Source: G963663495 sp963663495
GTDB lineage: Bacteria; Bacteroidota; Rhodothermia; Rhodothermales; Bin80
Length of the DNA stretch: 64,000 nucleotides
Assembly (NCBI GenBank): GCA_963663495.1
Contig: OY760427.1
Coordinates: 4,402,001 to 4,466,000, forward strand
Direction: 5' to 3'
In this document: one piece after another, positions 55,899-64,000 of the stretch
Numbering within the stretch: the first letter of the stretch is position 1
Layout: every line of letters starts with the position of its first letter
The notes under the pieces: model-generated
Told to the model about the DNA's origin: nothing
Seen by the model: the letters and a program-made list of their open reading frames with translations, nothing else
The model's database searches: none
Translations under genes and position numbers: made by a program

Positions 55899-56732
55899 AT
55901 GCAGCAGCACATGAGCGTAAAAGACCTTGTTACCCAATCGGGTACCTCCTTCTATTGGGGAATGCGTCTGCAGCCAAAGCCACAGCGGGATGCAATGCAT
56001 GCATTGTACGCTTTCTGCCGCGTGGTTGACGATATCGCAGACGGCATCGGAGATCCGAATCAAAAAATCATTCAGCTTGATGCCTGGCAGGAAGTAATCG
56101 CGGCCATGTATAAGCAAGAAACCAGCCACCCCCTCACCCGTGCTCTTGCTGAGGCGCATGAGCAGTTCGACCTGCCGGAGCGCGAGTTTATAGCTATCCT
56201 GGATGGCTGCAGGATGGATGCTACGAGGCAGGTGCGCATGGAGACGATAGACCAATTATATCAGTATGTGCGGCGTGTAGCAGTTTCCGTGGGCATTCTA
56301 TCCATGCAGATATTCGGGGTACCCGAGAACCCGGGGCCCGACTTCGCAACAGAGCTCGGCACTGCTTTCCAGCTTACGAATATCCTGCGCGATATCCGGG
56401 AGGATGCGGAGAGAGATCGCCTATACATTCCGCTGACGCTGCTGCACAAGCACTGTGTACCAAACGCGTCATTGCAGCACATGCTGCAGCACGACAATCT
56501 TGCCGACGCGCTCTGCGAGATGGAGTACATAACCCGTAGCCACTACGACCGCTCAGAGGAGTTACTCCACCATCTTCCTCGGAAGCGGCTGCGACCTGCA
56601 TTGATCATGCGCAGTGTTTACCGCGCCACATTCGACCGAATGGCAGCGCGCGGATGGCATGATAATGCACCTTTACAACTTGGCCGTGCCCACCGCTTGT
56701 GGCTTGCCATCAAGACAGCGCTTGCCCCATGA
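55899..56732 (+). CDS. hpnD: Presqualene diphosphate synthase HpnD
   Basis: 277 aa. Condenses two farnesyl diphosphates to presqualene diphosphate. It has SGTSFYWGMRLQP, the first Asp-rich YAFCRVVDDIADG, the RDATRQVR-like segment DGCRMDATRQVR and the second LTNILRDIREDAERDRLYIP. Its TGA overlaps the hpnE ATG (ATGA), indicating translational coupling. Confidence 0.93.
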   Translation: MQQHMSVKDLVTQSGTSFYWGMRLQPKPQRDAMHALYAFCRVVDDIADGIGDPNQKIIQLDAWQEVIAAMYKQETSHPLTRALAEAHEQFDLPEREFIAILDGCRMDATRQVRMETIDQLYQYVRRVAVSVGILSMQIFGVPENPGPDFATELGTAFQLTNILRDIREDAERDRLYIPLTLLHKHCVPNASLQHMLQHDNLADALCEMEYITRSHYDRSEELLHHLPRKRLRPALIMRSVYRATFDRMAARGWHDNAPLQLGRAHRLWLAIKTALAP

Positions 56733-58018
56733 CCATGCGTGTGCATGTTGTTGGTGGGGGGATGGCCGGGCTCGCTACTGCTGTAGCACTAACACAGGGA
56801 GGAGTAACCGTCTCCGTTTACGAAGCAGCAAGACACGCCGGAGGCAGGTGCAGGTCCTTTCATGATCCAACACTTAACCGGACCATTGACAATGGTAACC
56901 ACCTGTTACTTTCCGGCAACGTGGACACCATGCGATATGTGAAAGCTATCAGCAGTGAAAAGAACCTGACAAGTCCGCCCCGCGCCGTTTTCCCTTTCTT
57001 GGATGTGCGGACTGATACGCGATGGTCTGTGACACCGAACGGCGGCTTCTTGCCGTGGTGGATCTTCAAGCCAGACCGACGCATTGCCGGGACGCGCGCC
57101 TGGCAGTACTTATCAGCACTTCGGATCGCGCGGGCAAGGGCGGCTACTACTGTTGAGCGTGCCCTCAGCCGTCCTCCCACTCTGTATGAACGATTTTGGG
57201 AGCCGTTGGCTGTCGGCGCGCTCAATACTCCCGCCGACACGGCGGCCGCAAAACTCCTCTGGCCCGTCCTTCGCGAGACATTCCTGCGCGGCAGGAAGTA
57301 TTGCCAACCACTAATTGCCAGGGAAGGGCTCTCCCATGCTTTGGTGGACCCCGCAGTAAGACTGTTGGAGCGATCGGGCGCGCCTGTGTCCACCGGAAGT
57401 CGGCTCCGCCGGATCACCATTGAGGACGGTTTGGTTACACAGCTCCACTTGGCGCATGGGAGCATTACAGTTGGCGCAGCTGACTTTGTCGTCTTGGCCG
57501 CGCCACCGTGGGAGACCGCGCGTCTGGTCCCCCATATCACCGTGCCCGATATCACCTGCCCGATTGTTAATGTCCATTTTTTGCTTCCCGGCCCCGCTAC
57601 TGGATTTGCCCAGTCACCCTTCATAGGCTTAGTGGGTGGCGTAGCTCAGTGGGTCTTCGTCCGCAGGGACGTAGCCTCTGTCACGGTCAGCGCGGCGCAT
57701 CAGCTGGCTTCGGAGCATGTAACAAAGATTGCGGACCAGACTTGGCAGGATGTCGCATCCGCGTTGGACTTGCATCTCGCGCGCCCACCCAAGTACCGTG
57801 TAATAAAGGAGAAACAGGCAACCTTCGCACAGACGCCCGGACAAGTGGCACGGCGCCCCCGCACCCGGACAGATATTCCAAACCTGCTGCTGGCAGGCTC
57901 CTACGTTGACACTGGACTGCCAGCCACGATTGAAAGTGCAGTAAGATCCGGCCACCGGGCCGCGCAGCATATCTTTGCTACCCGTGGCATACAAGACTAT
58001 TATCGTACTAACGCCTGA
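56729..58018 (+). CDS. hpnE: Hydroxysqualene dehydroxylase HpnE
   Basis: 429 aa. FAD-dependent amine-oxidase-fold enzyme reducing hydroxysqualene to squalene. It has a Rossmann motif VHVVGGGMAGLATAVAL at the N-terminus, GGRCRSF, DNGNHLLLSGN, the mid segment EPLAVGALNTP and the C-terminal LLLAGSYVDTGLPATIESAVRSG. The start ATG at 56729 overlaps the hpnD stop; an in-frame ATG 30 bp upstream is less likely. HpnCDE together make squalene from FPP; no squalene-hopene cyclase is in the window. Confidence 0.93.
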   Translation: MTMRVHVVGGGMAGLATAVALTQGGVTVSVYEAARHAGGRCRSFHDPTLNRTIDNGNHLLLSGNVDTMRYVKAISSEKNLTSPPRAVFPFLDVRTDTRWSVTPNGGFLPWWIFKPDRRIAGTRAWQYLSALRIARARAATTVERALSRPPTLYERFWEPLAVGALNTPADTAAAKLLWPVLRETFLRGRKYCQPLIAREGLSHALVDPAVRLLERSGAPVSTGSRLRRITIEDGLVTQLHLAHGSITVGAADFVVLAAPPWETARLVPHITVPDITCPIVNVHFLLPGPATGFAQSPFIGLVGGVAQWVFVRRDVASVTVSAAHQLASEHVTKIADQTWQDVASALDLHLARPPKYRVIKEKQATFAQTPGQVARRPRTRTDIPNLLLAGSYVDTGLPATIESAVRSGHRAAQHIFATRGIQDYYRTNA

Positions 58019-58076
58019 CACAAACCCTCCACAGACTAGAGAGGTAAGAGGCTTGAGTCACATTCCATTATTCCAT

Positions 58077-58760
58077 ATGACAACAATTCCACCGACGCTA
58101 TTCGCGTTTCTCAATGACTTAAAGGCCAACAATAATCGCAACTGGTTCCGCGCCAACAAGGATCGGTATGATTCCTGCGTTAAGGAACCGTTACTCGAAT
58201 TTATTCGCGACTTTGACATACCGCTTGCCTCAATCGCCAGTCACTACCGGGCTATCCCAAAGGTTGGCGGGTCACTGTTCCGCATCTACCGTGATATCCG
58301 CTTTTCAAAGGACAAGCGTCCTTACAAGACTGCTGCAGGAGTACATTTTCGACATGAGGCAGGTAAGACGGCGCACGCCCCAGGCTTCTATCTCCATTTA
58401 GAGCCGGGTGATGTGTTTACGGCTGTAGGTATTTGGGGCGCGGATGTGCCCACTTTAACAATGATCCGCCAAGCCATTGTGACAAATGATCTGGAGTGGG
58501 AGCACCTCATCCAGGACCGGGAGTTCCGCGGGACGTTCCGACGTATGCTTGAGGGCAACGAACTGAAGCGCCCCCCACGAGGCTTCAATCCCAACCATCG
58601 ATTTGTAAACGATCTGAAGCGGAGACACTTCGTTGCTATTGCGGATCTTTCAGAGGAAGCAGTCTGCGCCCCTGACTTCGCCAGCAGGCTGATAGAAGAC
58701 TATCGCCGCGGGGTGCATTTTATGAAGTTCATGACCACCGCCGTGGGGCTTCCATGGTAG
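58077..58760 (+). CDS. DUF2461 family protein
   Basis: A 227-aa protein of the DUF2461/TIGR02453 family, function unknown. It shows LFAFLNDLKANNNRNWFRANKDRY, FRIYRDIRFSKDKRPYKT, GFYLHLEPGD and the C-terminal VHFMKFMTTAVGLPW. ATG 58077 is assumed. An in-frame TTG at 58053 preceded by GAGGTAAGAGG is an alternative start with a better ribosome site. Its last 32 bp overlap the convergent membrane-protein gene. Confidence 0.85.
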   Translation: MTTIPPTLFAFLNDLKANNNRNWFRANKDRYDSCVKEPLLEFIRDFDIPLASIASHYRAIPKVGGSLFRIYRDIRFSKDKRPYKTAAGVHFRHEAGKTAHAPGFYLHLEPGDVFTAVGIWGADVPTLTMIRQAIVTNDLEWEHLIQDREFRGTFRRMLEGNELKRPPRGFNPNHRFVNDLKRRHFVAIADLSEEAVCAPDFASRLIEDYRRGVHFMKFMTTAVGLPW

Positions 58761-59250
58761 CTCCGCTCCGTAGCCGGCGCGAGCCCGTACCACTACCAAA
58801 TAGCACTCCGACTACGCCCAGAATGGGATTGAGGTAATGCATCCATGCCGGTTGCTGCGCATTGTTCATGGCTTCTGTGAGTCCAGGATCCGTCATGCGT
58901 TCCATGACGGCTGTAGCTTCACCAGGAACCTGTGCTACGGCAATCCCAAGGATGACGATCAATGCCACCAACACCCATACGCCCTGCATGCGCCGGGCAA
59001 CCCGATGGCAGACGAAGCCCCCTGCAAAGGCTGCTGCTAGTCCTCCAACAATGCTGACCACAATCCAAGCACCCGATACATCCCAGCTTCCCTCTGCAAA
59101 CGAACCATCTGCACCGAGAATAAGGTATGCCAAGGTAAACAAAACAAAAAGGACGAATGCCATAACGACATAGCCGGCCAGCGCGCCCAAGAGAACACGG
59201 CCCTTCCCGCGAACACTTCGCGTCAGCGAACGAACTAGCATGGGTATCAT
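58729..59250 (-). CDS. Small integral membrane protein
   Basis: 173 aa from ATG 59250 (MIPMLVRSLTRSVRGKGR). There are three to four membrane segments: around LLGALAGYVVMAFVLFVLFTLAYL, WIVVSIVGGLAAAFAGGFV, VWVLVALIVILGIAVAQV and a C-terminal NPILGVVGVLFGSG. Basic residues precede the first segment. It resembles widespread uncharacterised Bacteroidota membrane proteins; I cannot name it. An in-frame extension upstream to 59478 is not coding-like. Confidence 0.65.
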   Translation of the reverse strand: MIPMLVRSLTRSVRGKGRVLLGALAGYVVMAFVLFVLFTLAYLILGADGSFAEGSWDVSGAWIVVSIVGGLAAAFAGGFVCHRVARRMQGVWVLVALIVILGIAVAQVPGEATAVMERMTDPGLTEAMNNAQQPAWMHYLNPILGVVGVLFGSGTGSRRLRSGATMEAPRRWS

Positions 59251-59576
59251 ATTACCGGGCGTTACTTGTTTCACATCCGAGCATGTGGTCCAACTGGCAC
59301 CTCTCCTTCTTCCACTGGGCCCACAACAATACCGGTTCACAATCGGCAGCATTTGCAAACCTGCCGATTCCCCGAAGCAGACACGGCATGTGGTAACGCT
59401 CGGTGAGGTCGCCATCAGGTACGGGTAACCCCAGATTTGACACGGAGCCACCGACACCACACCCACTTGGGGTCGCAAGCCCCGGCTTACTCCCTGTGAT
59501 GCTACCAGTATGCTGGTGACGGGATTCGCGTCGCAAGCCCCGCTTTGCCACCTGCAATGCTACCTGGCTATTCATG
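59251..59576. other. Gene-free gap with an imperfect direct repeat
   Basis: 326 bp between the membrane protein and lexA. Two imperfect ~36-bp direct repeats start GTCGCAAGCCCC at 59472 and 59530 and end ATGCTACC. Minus-strand open frames run through but show no family match. No RNA gene recognised. Confidence 0.4.
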
Positions 59577-60248
59577 CTACCCGGCCCGACGATACCGCGA
59601 GCCTGTTGGGGGCGGTACCTGGGCAATGGTTCGCGCCTTGTGCATGCCATCCCTGTTGATATGGCCTACATAACGTCCCAATACCTTCACCTCCTCAAAA
59701 ACATCTGGACGAATGTAGATATCATCGTACTCTGGGTTTGCGGGCTCAAGGCGGAAACCGTCCCTATCAACGAAGATGCGCTTGAGCGATGTTTCACCAT
59801 CGTAAAGCACAGCACCTATACCTCCGTTTGGAATATCATCGTCAACCAGCAAAACATAGTCACCATCGAAAATGTCCACTCCGCGCATGGACTGCCCGGA
59901 TACTCGCAGCGCATAAATGCGGTGCAGGTCCGGAAACAGCGTCTCCATCGTGATCGAACCCAAGTCAGCCTCTACGGCCTCCTGCAACGCTCCTGCAGCG
60001 ATCACACCGCGAATCGGGATCCCGTACGCCGGGGTATCTTTTGTAACCAGCGTGTAGCCAGCCATTGATCTCGCTACAAAGTTCTTCTTCATGAGCGCCT
60101 TCAGGTTTTGCGTTACGCTGTTGGGAGATTGGAATCCGAATTCCTCTGATATTGCCTTATAGGTGGGCCAGTACTCATTTTCTTCTACAAACTTCCGGAT
60201 GAAAGCGAGTACCGCATGTTGTTTCGCAGTTAGAGAACGTGGTGCCAT
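59577..60248 (-). CDS. lexA: LexA SOS repressor
   Basis: 223 aa. N-terminal winged helix (MAPRSLTAKQHAVLAFIRKF...FGFQSPNSVTQNLKAL), a self-cleavage site Ala85-Gly86 in VIAAGAL, catalytic Ser120 in SGQSMRG and Lys156 in TSLKRIF. RecA* filaments trigger its autoproteolysis. A palindrome 24 bp upstream is the probable autoregulatory operator. A TnpB element ends ~120 bp upstream. The C-terminal tail after HINRDGMH is longer than usual by about 15 residues. Confidence 0.95.
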   Translation of the reverse strand: MAPRSLTAKQHAVLAFIRKFVEENEYWPTYKAISEEFGFQSPNSVTQNLKALMKKNFVARSMAGYTLVTKDTPAYGIPIRGVIAAGALQEAVEADLGSITMETLFPDLHRIYALRVSGQSMRGVDIFDGDYVLLVDDDIPNGGIGAVLYDGETSLKRIFVDRDGFRLEPANPEYDDIYIRPDVFEEVKVLGRYVGHINRDGMHKARTIAQVPPPTGSRYRRAG

Positions 60249-60271
60249 AGGAAAACCTCACAATAAATAAG

Positions 60272-60297
60272 TATATTTATGTGACAATATAAATATA
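60272..60297. promoter_or_regulatory. Candidate LexA operator / palindrome upstream of lexA
   Basis: TATATTTAT (60272-60280), 8-bp spacer GTGACAAT, ATAAATATA (60289-60297): a perfect 9-bp inverted repeat 24 bp before the lexA ATG, in a very AT-rich stretch (60260-60330). Its position fits autoregulation. The sequence does not match the E. coli or B. subtilis SOS boxes, so the assignment rests on location and symmetry. Confidence 0.45.
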
Positions 60298-60370
60298 TGC
60301 AGGTATATATGCAATCATATACCGAGCGATGAGTATAATTTTCCCGGCCTACGGGATCGTTACATAAACA

Positions 60371-61635
60371 AATGGGAATTATATACGTGAGTACCCTCGC
60401 GTATCAATTTCACAGGTCAATGGGGTCGGTAACCCGAACGCCCCTCGCCGTGCAGTTGCCCCAATCCCGGAGGCCAATATGTTTGCGGCAGCGTTAAGGT
60501 CCGCATTGTAGGTGTGTCCACATGAGATACATTTGAACTTACTTTGGGTCAATCTATTCGCTTTGTCCCGGCGACCGCACTTGTTGCAGTCCTGACTCGT
60601 GTAAGAGGCCGGGATCTTGAGCACTTCCCGGCATTTGTACTGCAGCATCCCGTCTAACTGCCCCCATCCGGTGGCATTAATGCTACGGTTCAGCCCTGCC
60701 TTCCGGGCGACATTCTTGCCTGGATTGTTAACAGTCCCTTTGGCGGATGAAGTCATCGCCACGACATTAAGATCTTCCAGCACAACCGTAGAAGAGCGGT
60801 TCGCGATCAAGCGGCTTGCTTGGTGATTGGTATCCCTGCGGGTCATCGCAATCGCTCGGTGAGCTTTCCAGAGTCGCTTCTTAGTGCGATATCTGCGGTT
60901 GGATCCTTTCTGCTGTCGGGCTGATTTCCGTTGATACCGGTGCAGTCTTGCCGTCTTACGCTTACCGTCCGGTTGCCGTATGATCTCGCGCTTGCCATCG
61001 GTGGAGACGGCGGCAACCTGTCCGCAGTTACGGTCTATCCCTGTGGCAACGCCATTGTCTTCTATCTCAGGTACTTCAATCCTGTAACAGATGCAGGCAT
61101 ACCATTTACCCACCCGTTGCAGAATCAAGGCTTTTGCAGGAACCCCATCTGGATACGAGTTGCCTCCTTTACGTCGGATCTTCAGGTATCCAAGCTTAGG
61201 GATGAACAACCGTCCATCCCTGATCTTGACCGCTTCAGGAATCGAAAAAGATGGGGTACTGTGGTATTTGGCTTTGAACTTCGGTTTACCCCTACCTTGA
61301 TTGAAGCAAGCCTTCCATGCGTCCGCTTGGACCTTCAGCGTAAAGCGCACCACGCTGAACGAGTACTTCGGCAGCCACTCGGTGCGATCTCGTAGTTCTT
61401 TAAACCGTTTTCCAAGAGAAAAGTACTTCACGGGCGGAGGCTTCTCTGCCGACTCCTTTGCCTGTTTGTATTCCTGGATGCACTGCGCCAGTATGGCGTT
61501 CCACACGAACCTGCAAGCACCAGCAATCCCGGCTAGTTTCTTTCCCTTGCTCTTGCTCCCCGGAAGCAGCCGGTATTCGATTGTTCTATAGACAGAACAA
61601 ACGCGGGCAGAATTGTTACAACCCCTTACGGGCAT
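60371..61635 (-). mobile_element. TnpB-only element 4, apparently intact
   Basis: The right end GGGAATTATATACG at 60371 is the same as in elements 1-3. The left end could not be fixed; nothing like the GGGAGTTATA end is visible within 100 bp upstream of the ATG. No TnpA is present. The element sits between lexA and the lactone-oxidase gene. Confidence 0.7.
60379..61635 (-). CDS. tnpB: TnpB, RNA-guided RuvC nuclease of IS605 superfamily
   Basis: 418 aa, uninterrupted. N-terminal EYRLLPGSKSKGKKLAGIAGACRFVWNAIL, then FSLGKRFKELR, RuvC-I ATGIDRNCGQ (~198), RuvC-II VVLEDLNV (~286), zinc ribbon CNKCGRRDKAN...CISCGHT and RuvC-III ADLNAAANIL (~378). About two-thirds of residues match copies 1-3, so it is a second lineage using the same right end. 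TnpB proteins cut DNA guided by an RNA from the element's 3' end; here that RNA would overlap the gene end and run past 60371. All catalytic motifs are present. Confidence 0.85.
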   Translation of the reverse strand: MPVRGCNNSARVCSVYRTIEYRLLPGSKSKGKKLAGIAGACRFVWNAILAQCIQEYKQAKESAEKPPPVKYFSLGKRFKELRDRTEWLPKYSFSVVRFTLKVQADAWKACFNQGRGKPKFKAKYHSTPSFSIPEAVKIRDGRLFIPKLGYLKIRRKGGNSYPDGVPAKALILQRVGKWYACICYRIEVPEIEDNGVATGIDRNCGQVAAVSTDGKREIIRQPDGKRKTARLHRYQRKSARQQKGSNRRYRTKKRLWKAHRAIAMTRRDTNHQASRLIANRSSTVVLEDLNVVAMTSSAKGTVNNPGKNVARKAGLNRSINATGWGQLDGMLQYKCREVLKIPASYTSQDCNKCGRRDKANRLTQSKFKCISCGHTYNADLNAAANILASGIGATARRGAFGLPTPLTCEIDTRGYSRI

Positions 61636-61739
61636 GGCATCAATGTGGATGATGTTGTGGTAAGCAATGGGATGGAATGGGGTTCCGTCCCATTGTGTCC
61701 GTACCCTCTATCAAGCCAAAGGTTCATAGTCTGGGGCAC

Positions 61740-62516
61740 TCAGGTATAAAACCCAAACAAATCCATGTAATCATTACGGAATTTGTTACTGGGGTCGTAG
61801 GCGCGCAGCAAAGATCTGAAATCCTCCATCCGCGGGTATCGGGCATGCAAGTCGGAGGGTATCGTAGCAGACAGCTTTCCCCAATGGGGACGGGCGCCGA
61901 ACGCACCCAGCGTATCTTCCAGCTCGGGCAGGAGCAGCTGGACTGCCAGCCAGTCCGGGTTCCACGTAAAATGGATCGCCACGCTCGGACGTCCGTAGCT
62001 CATGCTCATCCACAGATCATCCTCCGCTATCGTTCGGATCTCGGATATCAGCAGCACGGGAGCAATACGATCCCCCATCGCGCGCAGCGCTTCAATGGCC
62101 TCCAGCACACGATCTCTGGGGATAAAGTACTCGGTCTGCAGTTCATCACCGCTGCTGGGAGTAAACTCCATCCTGAAGTGCGGAAGCCGCTCATACCAAG
62201 GCCCCGGGATACCCATCTGCTCTGTACAATGCACCGCAGATAGGGCGAGGATTGGGTGCACATTGCGATCTGCAAGAGGGGCTCCGTACAACGCTGGCTC
62301 TACCGGCGGCATGTCTGCTCCCGTTCTGCGCTTGACCCACACCTGCGTTGACGCGTCTGTCTGCCAATCCGTAAACAGGCTGACGCTGTAGCCGCTCTCC
62401 ATTATTGTATCAAAATGCGCCTGCACCTGGTCTAGTGGAAGTCTCAGGTACACATGCTGCGCAACGTCAAATGTCGGTTCGACCGCCAGCGTCAGTTGTG
62501 TCACCACACCCAAGCC
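61740..62516 (-). pseudogene. Aldonolactone oxidase-like FAD enzyme, 5' part displaced by IS
   Basis: The last ~258 residues match the C-terminal (ALO) domain of D-arabinono-1,4-lactone oxidase / L-gulonolactone oxidase-type proteins: SLFTDWQTDASTQVWVKRR, FRMEFTPSSGDELQTEYFIPRD, ISEIRTIAEDDLWMSMSYGR, AIHFTWNP, GARPHWGKLS and DPSNKFRNDYMDLFG. Reading upstream it runs into the inverted repeat of the DruA/Tn5-type IS at 62516/62517, with GLGVVTQLTLAVEP just inside the break. The FAD-binding N-terminus must lie beyond the IS, outside the window. The gene is inactivated in this copy. Confidence 0.8.
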
Positions 62517-64000
62517 CTGCCCTTCCCCCATAAATCATCCAACACGGTTCGATTGTTCGTCAGTTCTGGTCAACTCTCGCTGGCATGGCTGTCGGAATAT
62601 CTCGGGTATTTCGACCTGACAGGTATGGTGTGTGACTTGAGGTGAATAATGCCGTCCTCTCGTGCGGATACGCGATCTCTTCCTGCGCCGCTTCCACTGC
62701 CATCCTACCACTTCATGTATTTGACATTTTGCTACTTGTTTTTTATGTTGTGGCATGCTTCAGCGAAGTCAGGTCTTACGAACGCTCACCGCTCCCTGCA
62801 ATGGAGAGCGTTTGGACAGGGTTCTTGCCGACGATCGTTGGCGGTTTCGCACGCAGATAGCGCGCGCTGTCTGTGAAGAGTTCGGGTTTGTTGATGCACG
62901 GGGCGAACCGCAGGTGAGCAACTGTGCGCAGGCTTTATCGAAGTTGGAGGCCCGGGGGAGGATTGTGTTGCCCAAGCCCGAGAATTGTAATGCGGCTAAG
63001 GCGGAACCGCGTAGGCGCGAGGAGCGGGTACCGGATCCGATAGCGTTACCGGACACGGTACATGGTGTCCGGGGGTTGACGATTGAGTTGGTTGAGACGG
63101 ACGAGCAGCGTATGGTGTGGAACACGTTGCTGCACTTTGAGCATCCGAGGCGTACGACCACATTTGTGGGAGCGCAGGTACGCTATCTGATAGGCAGTGC
63201 CCATGGTTACCTGGGAGCGGTGGGATTTTCGGCGGCGGCGTTGTGCCTGGCGCCCAGAGAGCACTGGATGGCGTGGAGTGATGAGCAGCGCAAGGCGCAT
63301 TTGCACCGTGTGGTGTGTTTGAGTCGTTTTCTGATACGGGGGCAGTGTCAGGATTTGGCCAGCCATGTACTGGGTAAGGTATTGAGACGGTTGGCGGATG
63401 ATTTTCAGGCACGGTACTGTTACCGTCCCTGGGTTGTCGAAACGTATGTGGATCCCCAAGGGGAAGGAGCGTGTTTTGAGGTGAACAATTTTGTATTGAT
63501 CGGCCATACCGCAGGCGGAAAGCGGCACAAGGAGGCAAAGGAAGAGGATCCCAAGGGGCTGTATGTATACGAGTTGGACAAAGAATGGCGCGGGACCTTG
63601 GGGGAACCGGAGGAGGAGTTGCGTCCGGTGAGGGATCCGCACGAGGGGATTGACAGTGCGCAGTGGGCCGAAACGGAGTTTGGCGGAGCGCCATTGGGAG
63701 ACAGGCGGTTGTCTGTGCGACTGGTAAAGAGTACGTCCATGTTGGCCGATGTGATAGGCCACAGCATTACCGCGCATACGGATGCGGACCGCGCGGCGGT
63801 GAAGGGGCATTACCGGTTATTGGAGAGCAAGAAGGACAAAACGGTAACGCCGGAGAACATATTGGCGCCGCATCGTGGGCGTACGATAGAGCGCATGCGT
63901 AGTCAGGAGACCGTGTTATGCATCCAGGACACGACGAAGTTGCGGTACAGTACGCGGCCGGCGTGTACGGATTTGGAGGTAATAGGGAGTAATCAGACGA
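62517..64000 (+). mobile_element. DruA/Tn5-type IS, copy 2, runs off window
   Basis: Identical in layout to 21617-24658 with an offset of 40,900 bp. The left end CTGCCCTTCCCCC is at 62517, and the first 1,484 bp differ from copy 1 at only a few bases. It disrupts the aldonolactone-oxidase-like gene. The right end and target duplication are beyond the window. Confidence 0.92.
62755..64000 (+). CDS. DruA-Tn5-type transposase, copy 2, 3' end cut by window edge
   Basis: The first 415 residues of the 763-aa transposase, from ATG 62755. Visible differences from copy 1 include Asn to Lys in LGNVLRRL and Thr to Ala in KETKEED. The frame is open to the edge. It covers the whole DUF4338 part and the first catalytic Asp (IQDTTKL). 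Confidence 0.85.
   Translation, partial: MLQRSQVLRTLTAPCNGERLDRVLADDRWRFRTQIARAVCEEFGFVDARGEPQVSNCAQALSKLEARGRIVLPKPENCNAAKAEPRRREERVPDPIALPDTVHGVRGLTIELVETDEQRMVWNTLLHFEHPRRTTTFVGAQVRYLIGSAHGYLGAVGFSAAALCLAPREHWMAWSDEQRKAHLHRVVCLSRFLIRGQCQDLASHVLGKVLRRLADDFQARYCYRPWVVETYVDPQGEGACFEVNNFVLIGHTAGGKRHKEAKEEDPKGLYVYELDKEWRGTLGEPEEELRPVRDPHEGIDSAQWAETEFGGAPLGDRRLSVRLVKSTSMLADVIGHSITAHTDADRAAVKGHYRLLESKKDKTVTPENILAPHRGRTIERMRSQETVLCIQDTTKLRYSTRPACTDLEVIGSNQT

Noticed and set aside
57635..57665. tRNA-like GGTGGCGTAGCTCAGTGGG sequence
   Set aside because: Lies inside the hpnE coding frame and does not continue into a cloverleaf with acceptor stem and T-loop.

Overview
This window looks like a chromosome segment of a Gram-negative bacterium of the Bacteroidota/Rhodothermota type. 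The evidence is a lipobox TPR protein of the SprE/PorW kind, a str/S10 ribosomal cluster in the order rpsL-rpsG-fusA-tuf-rpsJ-rplC-rplD-rplW-rplB, a true LexA (rare in classical Bacteroidetes, present in Rhodothermota), and the HpnCDE squalene route. The lineage call is inference from protein style only. The mobile-element load is very heavy: about a third of the window is insertion sequences, their fragments or genes broken by them.

Layout. 1-13.4 kb: housekeeping genes on the minus strand (ribosomal/translation cluster, ftsH, a large lipoprotein, pyk). 13.5-30.6 kb: an IS graveyard. Two inverted copies of a TnpB-only (IS1341-type) element were each disrupted. Copy 1 is split by a 1.25 kb fragment of a metallopeptidase-like toxin gene. 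Copy 2 is split by an IS1380-family element, which is itself split by a 3,042-bp IS whose transposase fuses a DruA-like (DUF4338) domain to a Tn5-like DDE domain. Only two ordinary genes survive there (a secreted PHP-domain protein and a PhoX-like phosphatase), followed by an ISNCY transposase fragment, a decayed group II intron and an IS66 fragment.

30.9-43.4 kb: a three-gene plus-strand operon that I read as a compact DISARM-like defence module. It encodes a 1,749-aa DEAD/DEAH helicase-DUF1998 protein with a C-terminal nuclease-like domain (DrmA+DrmB-like), an SNF2 helicase (DrmD-like) and a large N6-adenine methylase (DrmMI-like). The methylase gene contains 12 tandem copies of the heptamer CCGACAG plus a partial one. 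The tract is open in all three forward frames and leads into three different C-termini, so the gene looks like a phase-variable switch, here in a truncated state. I consider this the most interesting feature of the window.

43.7-51.2 kb: smc, a chimeric tnpB and clpB. 51.3-59.2 kb: a copper-type P1B ATPase, divergent ispH, then hpnC-hpnD-hpnE (farnesyl-PP to squalene), a DUF2461 protein and a membrane protein. IspH supplies the isoprenoid precursor that HpnCDE turn into squalene, so this block is one pathway neighbourhood. 59.6-64 kb: lexA with an upstream palindrome, one intact tnpB, and an aldonolactone-oxidase-like gene cut by a second copy of the DruA/Tn5-type IS, which runs off the window end.
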